Below are positions 53,287 through 63,818 of a stretch of DNA of 64,000 nucleotides, one piece after another. Made by a program: the position numbers and the translations under genes. Source of the DNA: Polaribacter vadi (GTDB lineage: Bacteria; Bacteroidota; Bacteroidia; Flavobacteriales; Flavobacteriaceae); NCBI RefSeq assembly GCF_001761365.1, contig NZ_CP017477.1, positions 3,338,001 through 3,402,000 of the forward strand. Reading direction: 5' to 3'. Below the pieces are notes generated by a model that was given only the letters and a program-made list of their open reading frames with translations, was not told the origin of the DNA and made no database searches. Every line of letters begins with the position of its first letter. The stretch's first letter is position 1.

Positions 53287-54635
53287 ATTTAGAAAGTATA
53301 CATAACGTCTATTTTGTCGGAATTGGAGGCATAGGAATGAGCGCAATTGCTCGTTATTTTGCGTCTGTTGGAAAAAATGTTGCTGGTTATGATAAAACAC
53401 CTTCTCAAATTACAAATGATTTGCAAGATTTAGGTGTGGAAATTCATTTTGAAGATGCTTTAAAAAATATTCCGATTTCTTTCTTAAATAAGGAAACAAC
53501 TTTGGTGGTTTATACGCCAGCAGTTCCAAAAAATCATATCGAATTCAATTATTTTTTAGATAATAATTTTACAGTTTTAAAAAGAGCTGCAGTTTTAGGT
53601 AAAATTACTGGCAATACATTTTGCTTAGCAGTTGCAGGTACACATGGAAAAACTACAACCTCTTCTATTTTAGGGCATATTATGAAATCCGTAAATGCAA
53701 CTTCTTTTTTAGGCGGAATTGCAGAAAACTATAATTCTAATTTAATTTTAGGAGAAGATAAAATCTCGGTTGTAGAAGCAGATGAATTCGATAGATCTTT
53801 CTTGCAATTAAGCCCAAATATTGCTTGTATTACTTCTATGGATGCAGATCATTTGGATATTTATGGAGCAGCAGAAGCTTTAAATGAATCATTTTTTGAT
53901 TTCTCTCAAAAAGTTTCTGATACTTTAATTGTTGCCAAAGGTTTGCCTTTAAAAGGAGTAACATATGCTATAAATGAAGAAGCAGATTATAAAGCTTTCA
54001 ACTTAAAAATTGAAAGTGGTACATATATTTTTGATGTACAAACGCCATCAGAAACCATAAAAAATATCGAGTTTCATTTACCAGGAAATCACAATGTAAT
54101 GAATGCTTTGGCTGCATTAGCAATGGCAGATGTTTATGGAGTTTCTTTAGAGGATATCAAACAACGTTTATCAACTTTTAAAGGTGTAAAACGTAGATTT
54201 TCTTATAAAATTAAAACCGATAATTTAGTTTTAATTGATGATTACGCACATCATCCAACAGAAATAAATGCCGTAGAAAATTCGATTCGAGAAATGTATC
54301 CTGATGAAAAAGTGTTGGTTGTTTTTCAGCCACATTTATTTTCTAGAACAAGAGATTTTATAGATGATTTTGCCAGTGCATTATCGAAATTTGATGAAAT
54401 TTTGTTGTTGGATATTTATCCTGCAAGAGAAGAACCAATTGCGAATGTAAACTCTGAGTGGTTGTTGAGTAAGATTGATAATAAGCAGAAAAAATTAGTC
54501 CAAAAAAATAATATTTTAAAAGATATTAAAAAATCTGTTGCAAAAGTAGTAGTAATGTTAGGTGCAGGCGATATTGGAGTGCTTATTAATGAAGTAACAA
54601 ATCAACTTTTAAAAACCCAAGAAGATGAAGATTAA
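53283..54635 (+). CDS. murC: UDP-MurNAc:L-Ala ligase MurC
   Basis: First amino-acid ligase of muropeptide synthesis. [10 protein letters not shown] begins the UDP-binding domain; A-G-T-H-G-K-T-T is the ATP loop; D-D-Y-A-H-H-P-T-E is in the active site. 450 residues. GTG start in a GTGA overlap with the murG stop. Confidence 0.96.
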   Translation: MNLESIHNVYFVGIGGIGMSAIARYFASVGKNVAGYDKTPSQITNDLQDLGVEIHFEDALKNIPISFLNKETTLVVYTPAVPKNHIEFNYFLDNNFTVLKRAAVLGKITGNTFCLAVAGTHGKTTTSSILGHIMKSVNATSFLGGIAENYNSNLILGEDKISVVEADEFDRSFLQLSPNIACITSMDADHLDIYGAAEALNESFFDFSQKVSDTLIVAKGLPLKGVTYAINEEADYKAFNLKIESGTYIFDVQTPSETIKNIEFHLPGNHNVMNALAALAMADVYGVSLEDIKQRLSTFKGVKRRFSYKIKTDNLVLIDDYAHHPTEINAVENSIREMYPDEKVLVVFQPHLFSRTRDFIDDFASALSKFDEILLLDIYPAREEPIANVNSEWLLSKIDNKQKKLVQKNNILKDIKKSVAKVVVMLGAGDIGVLINEVTNQLLKTQEDED

Positions 54636-55350
54636 AAGGTTTTTAAAATATATGCTATTTCTAGTGTTAATAGGTTGTTTGAGCTTTTTGTATAGTTTTT
54701 CATCTATCAGAAATCAACAGAAAAAAGTAACAGAAATAATTGTTGAATTTGAAGATGGAGATAACAATTTTTTGACGCATGCTATGGTTAATAAATTGTT
54801 AATACAAAATCAAGAAACAGTACAAAACCAAGCAAAATCTGTAATAGATTTATACAATCTAGAGAATAATGTTTCTAAGAACCCTTATGTTGAAAAGGCT
54901 GCCGTTTTTTTAACAGTTCAGGGTGTGTTAAAATCTGTTATAAAACAACGAACTCCAGTAGCAAGAGTTATTAACAAAAATGATTCTTATTACATTGATA
55001 AAGAAGGAGTAAAAGTGCCTTTGTCAGATAATTATTCAGCAAGAGTATTGTTGGTTTCTGGCGTAAAAGATGAAGATGATGTTAGTGAAATATTACCTTT
55101 AATAGATACAATTTTAAAGGATAATTTTTTACGAAAAGAAGTTGTTGGTATTGAAAAATCTGACGCTAATGAGTATCAATTTTCCGTGAGAAGTGGAAAC
55201 TATAAAATCGATTTTGGTAATTTAACTGAAGTTGATGTGAAATTTAAAAAATTAAAAGCGTTTTATAATAAAACATTTGAAGACGAAACGATTCAAATTT
55301 ATAAAACAATAAATGTAAAATATCACAACCAAGTTGTGTGCACTAAATAA
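54625..55350 (+). CDS. ftsQ: Division protein FtsQ
   Basis: A bitopic protein with one helix (8-25) and a periplasmic part with POTRA-like N-half and beta C-half. It bridges FtsL/FtsB to the divisome. 241 residues, low conservation; position between murC and ftsA is decisive. It overlaps murC by 11 bases. Confidence 0.88.
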   Translation: MKIKRFLKYMLFLVLIGCLSFLYSFSSIRNQQKKVTEIIVEFEDGDNNFLTHAMVNKLLIQNQETVQNQAKSVIDLYNLENNVSKNPYVEKAAVFLTVQGVLKSVIKQRTPVARVINKNDSYYIDKEGVKVPLSDNYSARVLLVSGVKDEDDVSEILPLIDTILKDNFLRKEVVGIEKSDANEYQFSVRSGNYKIDFGNLTEVDVKFKKLKAFYNKTFEDETIQIYKTINVKYHNQVVCTK

Positions 55351-55356
55351 CCTAAA

Positions 55357-56700
55357 ATGGAAGACAATAAAATAGCTGTAGGTTTAGATATTGGTACAAC
55401 CAAAATTGTAGCCATGATTGGTCGTAAAAACGAATATGGTAAGATTGAAGTTATTGGCATTGGTAAAGCCAAAAGTTTAGGTGTAAAACGTGGCGTTGTT
55501 AGTAATATAACCCAAACTATACAATCTATTCAGCAAGCAGTAGATGAAGCAGAAAGTGTTTCTGGAATTAAGATTGAAGATGTTGTTGTAGGTATTGCTG
55601 GTCAACATATTAGGAGTTTACATCATAGTGATTATATCACAAGAAATAACGCAGATGAAGTTATAGAAGAATCAGATATTTATAATTTGGTAAATCAAGT
55701 TCATAAATTAGTAATGTTGCCTGGAGAGGAAATTATTCATGTGTTACCTCAAGAGTTTAAAGTAGATTCTCAATCAGATATTAAAGAACCAATTGGTATG
55801 TATGGAGGTCGTTTAGAAGCGAATTTTCATGTAGTAGTTGGGCAAGTATCATCGATTAGAAATATAGGAAGATGTATTAAAAGTGCAGGTTTAAATTTAA
55901 ACGAAATTACTTTAGAGCCTTTAGCATCTGCAGAAGCAGTTTTAAGTCAAGAAGAAAAAGAAGCAGGTGTTGCTTTGATTGATATTGGTGGTGGAACAAC
56001 AGATTTAGCCATTTTTAAAGATGGTATAATTAGACATACAGCAGTAATTCCTTTTGGTGGTAATGTTATTACAGATGATATAAAAGAAGGCTGTTCAATT
56101 ATAGAAAAACAAGCTGAACTATTAAAAATTAAGTTTGGTTCTGCTTGGCCAGGAGAAAATAAAGAATCGGAAATTGTTTCTATTCCAGGTTTAAGAGGAA
56201 GAGAACCAAAAGAGATTACACTTAAAAATTTATCAAAAATTATACATGCAAGAGTTCAAGAAATTATTGAGCATGTGTATTTAGAGATAAAAAATTACGG
56301 ACACGAAACGCAAAAAGGAAAACTAATTGCAGGCATTGTGTTAACAGGAGGTGGAGCTCAATTAAAACATTTACGCCAGTTAGTAGAATATATTACAGGA
56401 ATGGATGCAAGAATTGGTTTTCCAAACGAGCATTTGGCTGGTGATTCTGAAGAAGCTTTATCAAGTCCAGCTTTTGCAACAGCAGTTGGCTTGTTAATGG
56501 AAAGTTTAGAGAAAGAAGTAAAAGTTGAGAAAACTGAAGAAATTGTCGAGGAATTTATTCCTGAAAATATAGAGGTTGATGATGATGAAGAGGAAAGAGA
56601 CTTTGAACCTAAAGTAGAAATCGAAAAAAAGCCAAAGAAAAAATCTTTTTTCGAAAAGTTTACAGAAGGCTTAAAAGATTTTTTAGATAATGCCGAATAA
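55357..56700 (+). CDS. ftsA: Actin-like division protein FtsA
   Basis: Anchors FtsZ to the membrane. G-L-D-I-G-T-T-K is phosphate loop 1, D-I-G-G-G-T-T-D is loop 2, and G-G-G-A-Q is the adenosine motif. The C-terminus is acidic then K-K-K-S-F-F-E-K-F-T-E-G-L-K-D-F-L, an amphipathic membrane-targeting helix. 447 residues; starts 6 bases after ftsQ. Confidence 0.96.
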   Translation: MEDNKIAVGLDIGTTKIVAMIGRKNEYGKIEVIGIGKAKSLGVKRGVVSNITQTIQSIQQAVDEAESVSGIKIEDVVVGIAGQHIRSLHHSDYITRNNADEVIEESDIYNLVNQVHKLVMLPGEEIIHVLPQEFKVDSQSDIKEPIGMYGGRLEANFHVVVGQVSSIRNIGRCIKSAGLNLNEITLEPLASAEAVLSQEEKEAGVALIDIGGGTTDLAIFKDGIIRHTAVIPFGGNVITDDIKEGCSIIEKQAELLKIKFGSAWPGENKESEIVSIPGLRGREPKEITLKNLSKIIHARVQEIIEHVYLEIKNYGHETQKGKLIAGIVLTGGGAQLKHLRQLVEYITGMDARIGFPNEHLAGDSEEALSSPAFATAVGLLMESLEKEVKVEKTEEIVEEFIPENIEVDDDEEERDFEPKVEIEKKPKKKSFFEKFTEGLKDFLDNAE

Positions 56701-56703
56701 TTT

Positions 56704-56724
56704 TATAAGTTCAGTGAACTTATA
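56704..56724. promoter_or_regulatory. 21-bp perfect palindrome between ftsA and ftsZ
   Basis: TATAAGTTCA-G-TGAACTTATA is a perfect 10-1-10 inverted repeat, 4 bases after the ftsA stop and 60 before the ftsZ ATG. It lacks a T run, so it is not a terminator. It may be an operator or an mRNA hairpin (processing or stability) that sets FtsZ level separately. Confidence 0.65.
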
Positions 56725-56783
56725 GTGAAGAAAATAAAGAATTACAAAGAATAAAAATAACAACCAATAATACAAACGTTATT

Positions 56784-58664
56784 ATGAGCGCAGATTTTGA
56801 TAACATTGATTTTATAATGCCAAAAACACAATCGAACACTATTAAAGTAATAGGAGTTGGAGGTGGAGGAAGTAATGCTGTAAACCACATGTTTCAGCAA
56901 CACATTAATGGAGTAGATTTTGTAATCTGTAATACAGATGCACAAGCTTTAGAAAACAGTCCAATTCCTAATAAAATTCAATTAGGAGCAAACTTGACTT
57001 CTGGTCTTGGTGCAGGTGCAAATCCAGAAATTGGTGCACAAGCAGCTAAAGAAAGTATGCAAGAAATTCAGCAGATGCTAAACAACCAAACAAAAATGGT
57101 GTTTATTACTGCAGGAATGGGTGGTGGAACAGGAACTGGAGCTGCACCAATTATTGCTAAGATTGCCAAAGATATGGACATTCTTACAGTTGGTATTGTA
57201 ACAATGCCTTTCGCTTTCGAAGGTAAAAGACGTACTTCTCAAGCACAATTAGGAATTGATCAACTGCGCCAAAATGTAGATTCTTTAATTGTTATCAATA
57301 ATAATAAATTACGTGAAGTTTATGGAAACCTTGGTTTTAAAGCTGGTTTCTCTAAAGCTGATGAAGTTTTATCTACTGCTTCTAAAGGAATTGCAGAAGT
57401 TATTACACATCACTACAAGCAAAATATTGACTTACATGATGCTAAAACAGTACTTTCTAACAGTGGAACAGCAATTATGGGTTCTGCTAAAGAAGAAGGT
57501 ACAAGTAGAGCTAAAAATGCGATTGTAAAAGCATTAGATTCTCCTTTATTAAATGATAATAAAATTACAGGAGCTAAAAATGTTCTGTTATTAATTGTTT
57601 CAGGAACAAGTGAGGTTACTTTAGATGAAATTGGAGAAATAAACGACTACATTCAAGATGAAGCTGGTTATGATGCCAATATTATTATGGGAATTGGTGA
57701 AGATGAAGAATTGGGAGATTCAATTGCAGTAACCATTGTTGCGACTGGTTTTGCAAAAGATCAGCAAAGTACAATTACCAATACAGAAGTAAAAAAAATA
57801 GTTCACACTTTAGAGGATGAACAAAAAGCAACGTATAATTTTGGTGAAAAAACAATTACAAAATCGCCAAGTTTAGATACTCCTTTAACCAATAAAACTG
57901 AGCAGAAAGTTGTCCATAATTTAAGTGATGATACTTTAGATTCAGAACCAAAAATGGATTTGATTTCTACAAATTCTATTATTGCAAATATGCCTGTAAA
58001 TTTCGAAGAAATTAAAGCAAGTAAAGTTGTTGAAGAAGATTTTATTATTACTGATGTTGTACAAGAAGTACAAATCGAAGAAAAACCTGAAAGTATTCAA
58101 GGAGATTTATTATTCGATTTGCCTTTAAAACCATCTGTTGAAATAAAAAAAGAGGAAGAAATTAAACAGAACACACACAGACCTTCTAATACTACACATC
58201 ATTTAGAAAATTATGAGGCAGAAGAAATTGCTGAAAAGAAAGAAACACGTTATGTGTTAGAAGATTTTGATTCAGCTCCTACTATTAGAAAAAGTTCTCA
58301 AATTACTGAAAAAAAAGTAATGGAAGAAGAAATTAAGTTCGAGTTGAGAACTGCAAAGCCTCAAGATGAAATTAATAATATCAACACTTTTAGTGAGGAA
58401 GTTTCTCCTTTAGATTTAACAATTAGCGAATTGCAAAAAAGAGCTGAAGAGAGAAGAAAAAACATGAAGAAGTTTAATTACAACTTTAATGAAAGTTTAA
58501 GTAAAAATATAGACGAAATTGAGCGTCAACCTGCATATAAAAGACAAGGGGTAGATTTAGATAGAAATAGTGCCATTAGTAAAACAAGAACTATTTTAAA
58601 CAAAGATTCTGATGGAATTGATTTTAAATCGAACAATTCTTTTTTACATGATAATGTAGATTAA
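56784..58664 (+). CDS. ftsZ: Tubulin-like division GTPase FtsZ with long C-terminal extension
   Basis: The division ring. [10 protein letters not shown] starts the GTP-binding domain, and [12 protein letters not shown] is the tubulin signature. The core ends near residue 335; then comes an acidic, probably disordered linker of about 200 residues and a Lys/Arg-rich helical end ([13 protein letters not shown]). 626 residues, far longer than E. coli FtsZ (383) but usual in this group. Followed by a strong terminator. Confidence 0.97.
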   Translation: MSADFDNIDFIMPKTQSNTIKVIGVGGGGSNAVNHMFQQHINGVDFVICNTDAQALENSPIPNKIQLGANLTSGLGAGANPEIGAQAAKESMQEIQQMLNNQTKMVFITAGMGGGTGTGAAPIIAKIAKDMDILTVGIVTMPFAFEGKRRTSQAQLGIDQLRQNVDSLIVINNNKLREVYGNLGFKAGFSKADEVLSTASKGIAEVITHHYKQNIDLHDAKTVLSNSGTAIMGSAKEEGTSRAKNAIVKALDSPLLNDNKITGAKNVLLLIVSGTSEVTLDEIGEINDYIQDEAGYDANIIMGIGEDEELGDSIAVTIVATGFAKDQQSTITNTEVKKIVHTLEDEQKATYNFGEKTITKSPSLDTPLTNKTEQKVVHNLSDDTLDSEPKMDLISTNSIIANMPVNFEEIKASKVVEEDFIITDVVQEVQIEEKPESIQGDLLFDLPLKPSVEIKKEEEIKQNTHRPSNTTHHLENYEAEEIAEKKETRYVLEDFDSAPTIRKSSQITEKKVMEEEIKFELRTAKPQDEINNINTFSEEVSPLDLTISELQKRAEERRKNMKKFNYNFNESLSKNIDEIERQPAYKRQGVDLDRNSAISKTRTILNKDSDGIDFKSNNSFLHDNVD

Positions 58665-58683
58665 ATAAAATAGTCACAATTTT

Positions 58684-58720
58684 AAAAAAATCACATCTCA
58701 AAAGGATGTGATTTTTTTTA
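58684..58720 (+). terminator. Rho-independent terminator of the dcw cluster
   Basis: AAATCACATC pairs with GATGTGATTT across TCAAAAG, followed by a T run. It is 19 bases after the ftsZ stop. Confidence 0.92.
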
Positions 58721-58870
58721 TTTTACAAAGTTTTTTTATTTTTTTTTCTGATTGTCGTAAACCATTAATCCTATAAAAATGCTTTTTTCTCTATACTGTG
58801 TATAGGTTTTGAATGTAACAAAATAATTTATACTTCGTCTTACATATATAACCAAACAAAATATACGATT

Positions 58871-59083
58871 ATGAAACCTACATACACAAACACTATTGAA
58901 AGAGGAATTTTAACATCAGCTTATAAAAGAGAAATTAGAGAAAATATTGCTAATTCTAAAAGAGTAACTTTATCTAAAATGAAATCTATAATTGATAGAC
59001 ATCATGAAAAAGTACAAAGCCAAACAGGAACTATTTTACAAGTTTCATTATTTGCTTTTGCTTTGATTTTAATAATTGCTTAG
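58871..59083 (+). CDS. Small tail-anchored membrane protein (70 aa), function unknown
   Basis: The N-terminal 50 residues are basic and helical (K-R-E-I-R-E-N-I-A, then H-H-E-K). A single hydrophobic helix (about 52-70) runs to the last residue, so it would be tail-anchored with the body in the cytoplasm. It stands alone after the dcw terminator. Unknown family. Confidence 0.55.
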   Translation: MKPTYTNTIERGILTSAYKREIRENIANSKRVTLSKMKSIIDRHHEKVQSQTGTILQVSLFAFALILIIA

Positions 59084-59124
59084 TCTTAAATAAATGAAAA
59101 AGGATAATAAAATTTGCATTCAAC

Positions 59125-59985
59125 TTATTTTTTAAGGTGTCTTAATAATCCTATCATTTCTACAGCTGGACTTTCCATTAATTGCCTTGGTGTTACAATA
59201 GTTTCTTTAATTATTGGCCATTCATCATTTTCATTATATGAAGTTAATGGAAGTTTTTCTTCTAAATTTTTTAAATCAAAATGTGCATTAGGAAACTTGT
59301 TATCTTGCCATAATTCAAATACGTTTACGGGAAGTTCATACCCTGCATTTTTGTACATCATACCTACAAGAGGACTACAAGCTACCATTTTTCTTTGGTT
59401 ATGATTACTGTATTCATTAATAGAATCTAAAATCATTTTAACAATGTATTTTGCAGCAATTTTAGAATGTAAATATTTTTCTAACAGCCTAAAAACTTGA
59501 CCTTTTGTATAGCGCATGGAACAGATAATAGCTAACAACCAAGCAGTTTTAAAAGAATAATAACCTTTTTCTTTATAAAAATCTCTAATTGATTTGTTTA
59601 TATCCGTTTCAAAAGAACTTGTTTTTTCTTTTAACCTACAGACATATACATTCATTACTGTTTTATGAGTAAGTGTCTCTTTTAAAGTTGCGCAACCAAT
59701 ACCATTTGTACCTGCTTGTACAACACAATTTTTAAGTAAAGGATCAGAATTAGTATCTCTGTTGATGTCTACATTTCCCCAAATAGCGGCATGATAAATG
59801 TTTTTATAATTTTCACCTTCTTTTCCAGGATCAAACCAAGCAATTAAATAATGTAATAAATAGTAAAAAGCACCTTTAAATCCACTTTCATTAAAATTGT
59901 TTATTAATTCATCATTATTAAAATCATAATCTTCAAATATTAAAATATCACCTATTTCTAAGTCAGACTCTTTTAAGATTTCCAT
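59125..59985 (-). CDS. Permuted papain/NlpC-P60-like cysteine hydrolase (YiiX-like)
   Basis: Residues 11-17 (I-G-D-I-L-I-F) are the opening strand of permuted NlpC/P60 enzymes. The His motif is at 63-70 (I-Y-H-A-A-I-W-G, His65) and the Cys motif comes later at 201-211 (V-A-C-S-P-L-V-G-M-M-Y, Cys203). His before Cys is the permuted order. 286 residues, no signal peptide, hence cytoplasmic. Members cut amide or ester bonds in peptides, peptidoglycan or lipids. It is the last gene of an accessory operon, 29 bases after the small peptide gene. Confidence 0.7.
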   Translation of the reverse strand: MEILKESDLEIGDILIFEDYDFNNDELINNFNESGFKGAFYYLLHYLIAWFDPGKEGENYKNIYHAAIWGNVDINRDTNSDPLLKNCVVQAGTNGIGCATLKETLTHKTVMNVYVCRLKEKTSSFETDINKSIRDFYKEKGYYSFKTAWLLAIICSMRYTKGQVFRLLEKYLHSKIAAKYIVKMILDSINEYSNHNQRKMVACSPLVGMMYKNAGYELPVNVFELWQDNKFPNAHFDLKNLEEKLPLTSYNENDEWPIIKETIVTPRQLMESPAVEMIGLLRHLKK

Positions 59986-60012
59986 TGTTTTAGTATTAAA
60001 TAATTTATAAAT

Positions 60013-60183
60013 TTAAAAACCAGTTTCAGGTTTATCAATTAGTGAACTAGCTTGTGCTTTTTGAGGGTTTAATATCATGTAAGTACTTAACGCAGTTAAT
60101 GCAGCATATTTACTATAAGTACCTATTTTTTTTATTGCTTCTTTTCTACTGATATCTGTAGTTTTTATTTTTGTATTATTCAT
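60013..60183 (-). CDS. Short exported peptide (56 aa) of the accessory operon
   Basis: Too short for routine ORF calling. ATG at 60181-60183, TAA at 60013-60015. Residues 12-25 are basic (S-R-K-E-A-I-K-K-I-G), a hydrophobic Ala/Leu stretch follows (A-A-L-T-A-L-S-T-Y-M-I-L), then Q-K-A-Q-A-S-S, a good signal peptidase site. The mature part would be about 11 residues (S-S-L-I-D-K-P-E-T-G-F). It lies 14 bases after the large surface protein and 27 before the hydrolase, so all three are probably one transcript. A processed peptide or substrate of the hydrolase is possible; function is unknown. Confidence 0.7.
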   Translation of the reverse strand: MNNTKIKTTDISRKEAIKKIGTYSKYAALTALSTYMILNPQKAQASSLIDKPETGF

Positions 60184-60197
60184 AATTTTATTATAAT

Positions 60198-63100
60198 TTA
60201 ATCTATAATAATTTTCTTATTCAACGTACCTTCTACAGTAATTAGTTCTACTAAATACACTCCTTTAGAAATTTTTGGTAATAAAATTTCATTCTTTTTA
60301 TTTGCGGTAAAATCTTTACTTAAAACTTCTTTTCCTAAAATTGAGTAGAGCTTTATGTTTGCTGTAGTGGTTTTTAATCCATTGATTTTAAGTATTTTAT
60401 TAGTATTAAATATACTCACGCCTTCTAAAGTAGAAATTTGTTTTGTACCTAAAGATTTACTGTTTGTATGTAAATAAAAACGGCCTACACCACTAATTTT
60501 ATCTTTTAAAACAATTGTATAATTTCCGTTTGTTTCTGATAATTTTTGATAAGTATTTTTTTCTTTATCTTCTAAATAAATATTAATAGAATTAGGAATA
60601 TTTATACTGGCGATAGTAAATGTAATTCGATCGCCATTATTTCCATTTAAACCAATAGAAATAATTGCACTTTCATAACTGTTTAATGGCAAAGATTGAA
60701 TTGTAAAATTGGTAGATATATTTTCATCTAATAAGCGAGTGTAAATATCTAAACTAGAGCTATTAAAATTACCAATATCAAAACCAGGATCTAAGCCAAA
60801 AGTTGCATTTTCAAAATATTTAATATCTGTAGTTACTGTTTTAGTCTCATTTGTTACTTTTAAAGTAATCGTTGGTGTGCTAGTACTTTTTTCAAAAGTT
60901 GATGTTCCAGAAGTTGGTTTGGTGCTTCTTTTTTCTTTGTTAAAATTTATTTCTGTTTCACCAGTTTTCATTTTTATAAAAAATCCTTGGCCAGGAGGTA
61001 GAGATCTAGCAGCTATATCAACTTCGGTTATAGCAACATATTTTTCTTGAGCATTATCCCACACATACAAGCTTTTGAACGCATCATCTAAAACATTCAT
61101 GTTGTCATTTAAAAAACTACTATTACTATTTTTATTAGCAGGATAATAGGTTGTGAACGGATTTCCAATAGCATTCCATTGATCAGCAATTAATGTTTTT
61201 TGTAAATCATCAATAGTTAAAGTTCCTGTAAAAGTAACTTCACCATCTGTAGCTCTAGACATAGAATAACTTTGACCTGCAGTAAATTCTGTGTTTTCAT
61301 CTACATCAGCATTATAATACACCCATTTACTACCAGAATCTTGACTATCATCGTAATAAGCAATTGCATATCTGTCTGGATTTGGAGTTGTATTTACACG
61401 AATATCATTGGCAGTATTTTCTGCAAAAGTTTTTATTTTTTGCCCAGAAACTGGTGGTGTTACAATACTCCATTTATTTTCTAAAAAACCACCACGTTTA
61501 TAAGTAATATTTCCTGTTGATGTTCCTTCTACAAATAACACGCCACTATCTGTAGCATCTGAACCTAATTCTAAAGTCCCATTACTTACAAAAGAGTTTT
61601 GAATAGTAATTTCTTTATCTTTTGGAATACTTAAAGTAGCTCCTGATTCTAAAGTAAAATCATCTATTGTTAAATCATCTACATCAATAGTTACTATTTT
61701 TCCTGAACCAATAGTAACTTTGTCTATTTGTGTTGGAACAATACCTAAACTCCAGTTACTAGGTGTAGACCAATTTCCTGTAGTGGAAAATGTATTATTA
61801 GTAACAGCATTACCAAATCCTGTAACTCCTTTTACAAAATTAGAACTTGTTTCTGTTTTAGTAAAGTTATTTAAAGTACCATGTAAACTATTTGCTCCAC
61901 TATCTGTTAATGAAGTAATAGCTGTATTATCACCATATGCAATTCCTTGGTTAAATTTATAATATGCTGCTAAACCATTTGCATTAGCAGGAACACTTTT
62001 ATCTTTTTGATTATTGATTTCTGTTGCTGTTAAAACACGTGACCAAATTCTAACTTCATCTATACTACCATTAAAAAAGTAATTATTATTTCTAGCTCCA
62101 ATTTCTATAGGTGCTGTACTTGGAAACATTGTTCCAATAACAACTTTTGTTCCATCTGCTACTCCATTTATATAAGCTTTCATTGTTGCACCGTCAAAAG
62201 TAAGTGCTACATGAGACCATTCTCCAGGAGTAATTATAGCTGAAGATTCAAAATATTGGTCTGTAGTACCATCAGTTGTTACTGTAAACTCTATTCTACC
62301 AGAAGCTAATAAGATAAAAGCAAATGCTTCTTGATTACTATCATATTGACTTAAATAGGTTTGTGTACCTAAAACATCTGGATTTATCCAAGCTTCTGCA
62401 GTAAAACCGCTAGAAAAATCGAAAGCAGCATTATCTGGAATAATAATTCTATCATCACTACCATCAAAATTTAAAGAGTGATTAAAATTAAAGCTTTTAA
62501 CTTCTCCATAAGCTGTGCCTTGACTATTAGTTGCGTAAGCTCTATAAAAATATGTTGAGTTGGCTGTGAAACCTGTTATGCTTTCTGTAAAAACACCAGT
62601 TCCGGTTCCATTATCATTTTTTATAATTCCTGAATCTCTAATTTTTGGGTTGGTATCTGTACTAGAATATACAATACCACGCTCTGTTACTGCGCTATCT
62701 CCCTGAGAAGTAACATTTCCTCCTAAAATAGCAGAAGTTGTTTCTACACTTGTTGCATCTGTTGTTGTAACTGTCGGTAAATCATCTAGAGTAGTAAAAT
62801 TCTTAACATCTCCATAACCAGTACCTTCACTATTTATAGCATACGCTCTATAATAATAAGCAGTAGTTTTTGTTAAGTTAGTAATAGTTTCAGAAAACAC
62901 ACCTGTACCTGTGCCATTTGTTTCTTTTGTGACTCCAGATTCTCCTATTTCTGGTGTGCTATTAGTCGAGGAATAAATAATACCTCTTTCTGTGATTGCA
63001 TTTCCATTGTTTGAAGTAATATTACCTTCTAAAGTTGCAGTAGTTTTGGTAATAGATGTTGCGTCTGATGTAGTTAATATTGGTATTGGGTTTAAAGTAG

Positions 63101-63800
63101 TAAAACTTTTTATGCTTCCATAACTTGTGCCATTATCATTTATGGCATACGCCCTGTAATAATAGAGCGTGTTTTTTGTTAATCCAGAAATAGTTTCTGA
63201 AAATACTCCTGAGCCTATACCTCCTTCATCATCTTTTGTTACTCCAGCCTCTCCTATTTCTGGAGTACTATCTGAAGTTGAATAGACAATTCCTCGTTCA
63301 GTTACTGCATTTCCATTATCAGAAGTTATATTACCACCTATGATAGTAGAAGTTTTGGCTATTGCTGTTGCAGTTGAAGTTGAAATAACGGGTGCAAATT
63401 TTAAACCACTTACAGAAAAGCTCCATGAGCCAGTTGCAGTTCCAGTATGAAGTCGGACAATATAATACTTATTAGGATTTAATGTTACTGTTACTTGCTC
63501 TGGGTTTAATACTCTAGTTAGATAAGTAGAACCATAATTAGAGTCGTCTTCATAAATATAAAGTCCGTTTCCTACTACTGGTGCTGAAATCCAATCAAAA
63601 GTAACGTTTCCTACAGCATAACTTTTAATTTTAAAAAAATCTATATCGTATTGATTAAAAGAACCATTAAATGTACCGTCTTCAGTTATGGTAATAACAC
63701 CAGAAGCGTCAATAGTATTGTTAGGTTCTGTTTCTGTGACTTGCCCATATATATTACAACAAAAAATAAATAGAATTAAGGTAAGTTTAATTTTTTTCAT
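60198..63800 (-). CDS. Large T9SS-secreted surface protein (PPC-like, three Fn3-like repeats, LamG)
   Basis: A 1200-residue protein with Sec signal (cut near G-Q at 20). Residues 24-130 resemble a bacterial pre-peptidase C-terminal domain (E-P-N-N-T-I-D). Three about 100-residue Fn3-like repeats lie at 137-236, 240-337 and 342-438. A LamG/concanavalin domain follows (441-610, L-N-F-D-G-S-D-D). The rest is beta-rich, ending in a type A T9SS domain (K-L-Y-S-I-L-G-K-E-V-L-S, then K-K-I-I-I-D). It is likely an adhesin or glycan-binding surface protein. No catalytic domain is seen. Confidence 0.85.
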   Translation of the reverse strand: MKKIKLTLILFIFCCNIYGQVTETEPNNTIDASGVITITEDGTFNGSFNQYDIDFFKIKSYAVGNVTFDWISAPVVGNGLYIYEDDSNYGSTYLTRVLNPEQVTVTLNPNKYYIVRLHTGTATGSWSFSVSGLKFAPVISTSTATAIAKTSTIIGGNITSDNGNAVTERGIVYSTSDSTPEIGEAGVTKDDEGGIGSGVFSETISGLTKNTLYYYRAYAINDNGTSYGSIKSFTTLNPIPILTTSDATSITKTTATLEGNITSNNGNAITERGIIYSSTNSTPEIGESGVTKETNGTGTGVFSETITNLTKTTAYYYRAYAINSEGTGYGDVKNFTTLDDLPTVTTTDATSVETTSAILGGNVTSQGDSAVTERGIVYSSTDTNPKIRDSGIIKNDNGTGTGVFTESITGFTANSTYFYRAYATNSQGTAYGEVKSFNFNHSLNFDGSDDRIIIPDNAAFDFSSGFTAEAWINPDVLGTQTYLSQYDSNQEAFAFILLASGRIEFTVTTDGTTDQYFESSAIITPGEWSHVALTFDGATMKAYINGVADGTKVVIGTMFPSTAPIEIGARNNNYFFNGSIDEVRIWSRVLTATEINNQKDKSVPANANGLAAYYKFNQGIAYGDNTAITSLTDSGANSLHGTLNNFTKTETSSNFVKGVTGFGNAVTNNTFSTTGNWSTPSNWSLGIVPTQIDKVTIGSGKIVTIDVDDLTIDDFTLESGATLSIPKDKEITIQNSFVSNGTLELGSDATDSGVLFVEGTSTGNITYKRGGFLENKWSIVTPPVSGQKIKTFAENTANDIRVNTTPNPDRYAIAYYDDSQDSGSKWVYYNADVDENTEFTAGQSYSMSRATDGEVTFTGTLTIDDLQKTLIADQWNAIGNPFTTYYPANKNSNSSFLNDNMNVLDDAFKSLYVWDNAQEKYVAITEVDIAARSLPPGQGFFIKMKTGETEINFNKEKRSTKPTSGTSTFEKSTSTPTITLKVTNETKTVTTDIKYFENATFGLDPGFDIGNFNSSSLDIYTRLLDENISTNFTIQSLPLNSYESAIISIGLNGNNGDRITFTIASINIPNSINIYLEDKEKNTYQKLSETNGNYTIVLKDKISGVGRFYLHTNSKSLGTKQISTLEGVSIFNTNKILKINGLKTTTANIKLYSILGKEVLSKDFTANKKNEILLPKISKGVYLVELITVEGTLNKKIIID
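62487..63392 (-). repeat. Three tandem Fn3-like repeats inside the surface protein
   Basis: Each unit repeats T-x-x-I-x-G-N-I-T-S-x-x-G-N-A, E-R-G-I-V-Y-S, T-P-E-I-G-E and Y-Y-Y-R-A-Y-A-I-N with F-T-T-L at the end. Unit length is about 98-102 residues. Similarity is strongest between the first two, so these are the younger duplicates. Confidence 0.75.
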
Positions 63801-63818
63801 GATAAATAATTTTAAAAT

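Noticed and set aside
42967-58664. Absence of murF, murB and ddl in the dcw cluster as a loss
   Set aside because: These genes are normally elsewhere in this group; the visible order is the usual one.
62487-63392. CRISPR-like periodic repeats
   Set aside because: The periodicity is at protein level (about 100 residues) from Fn3-like domains, not short identical repeats with spacers.
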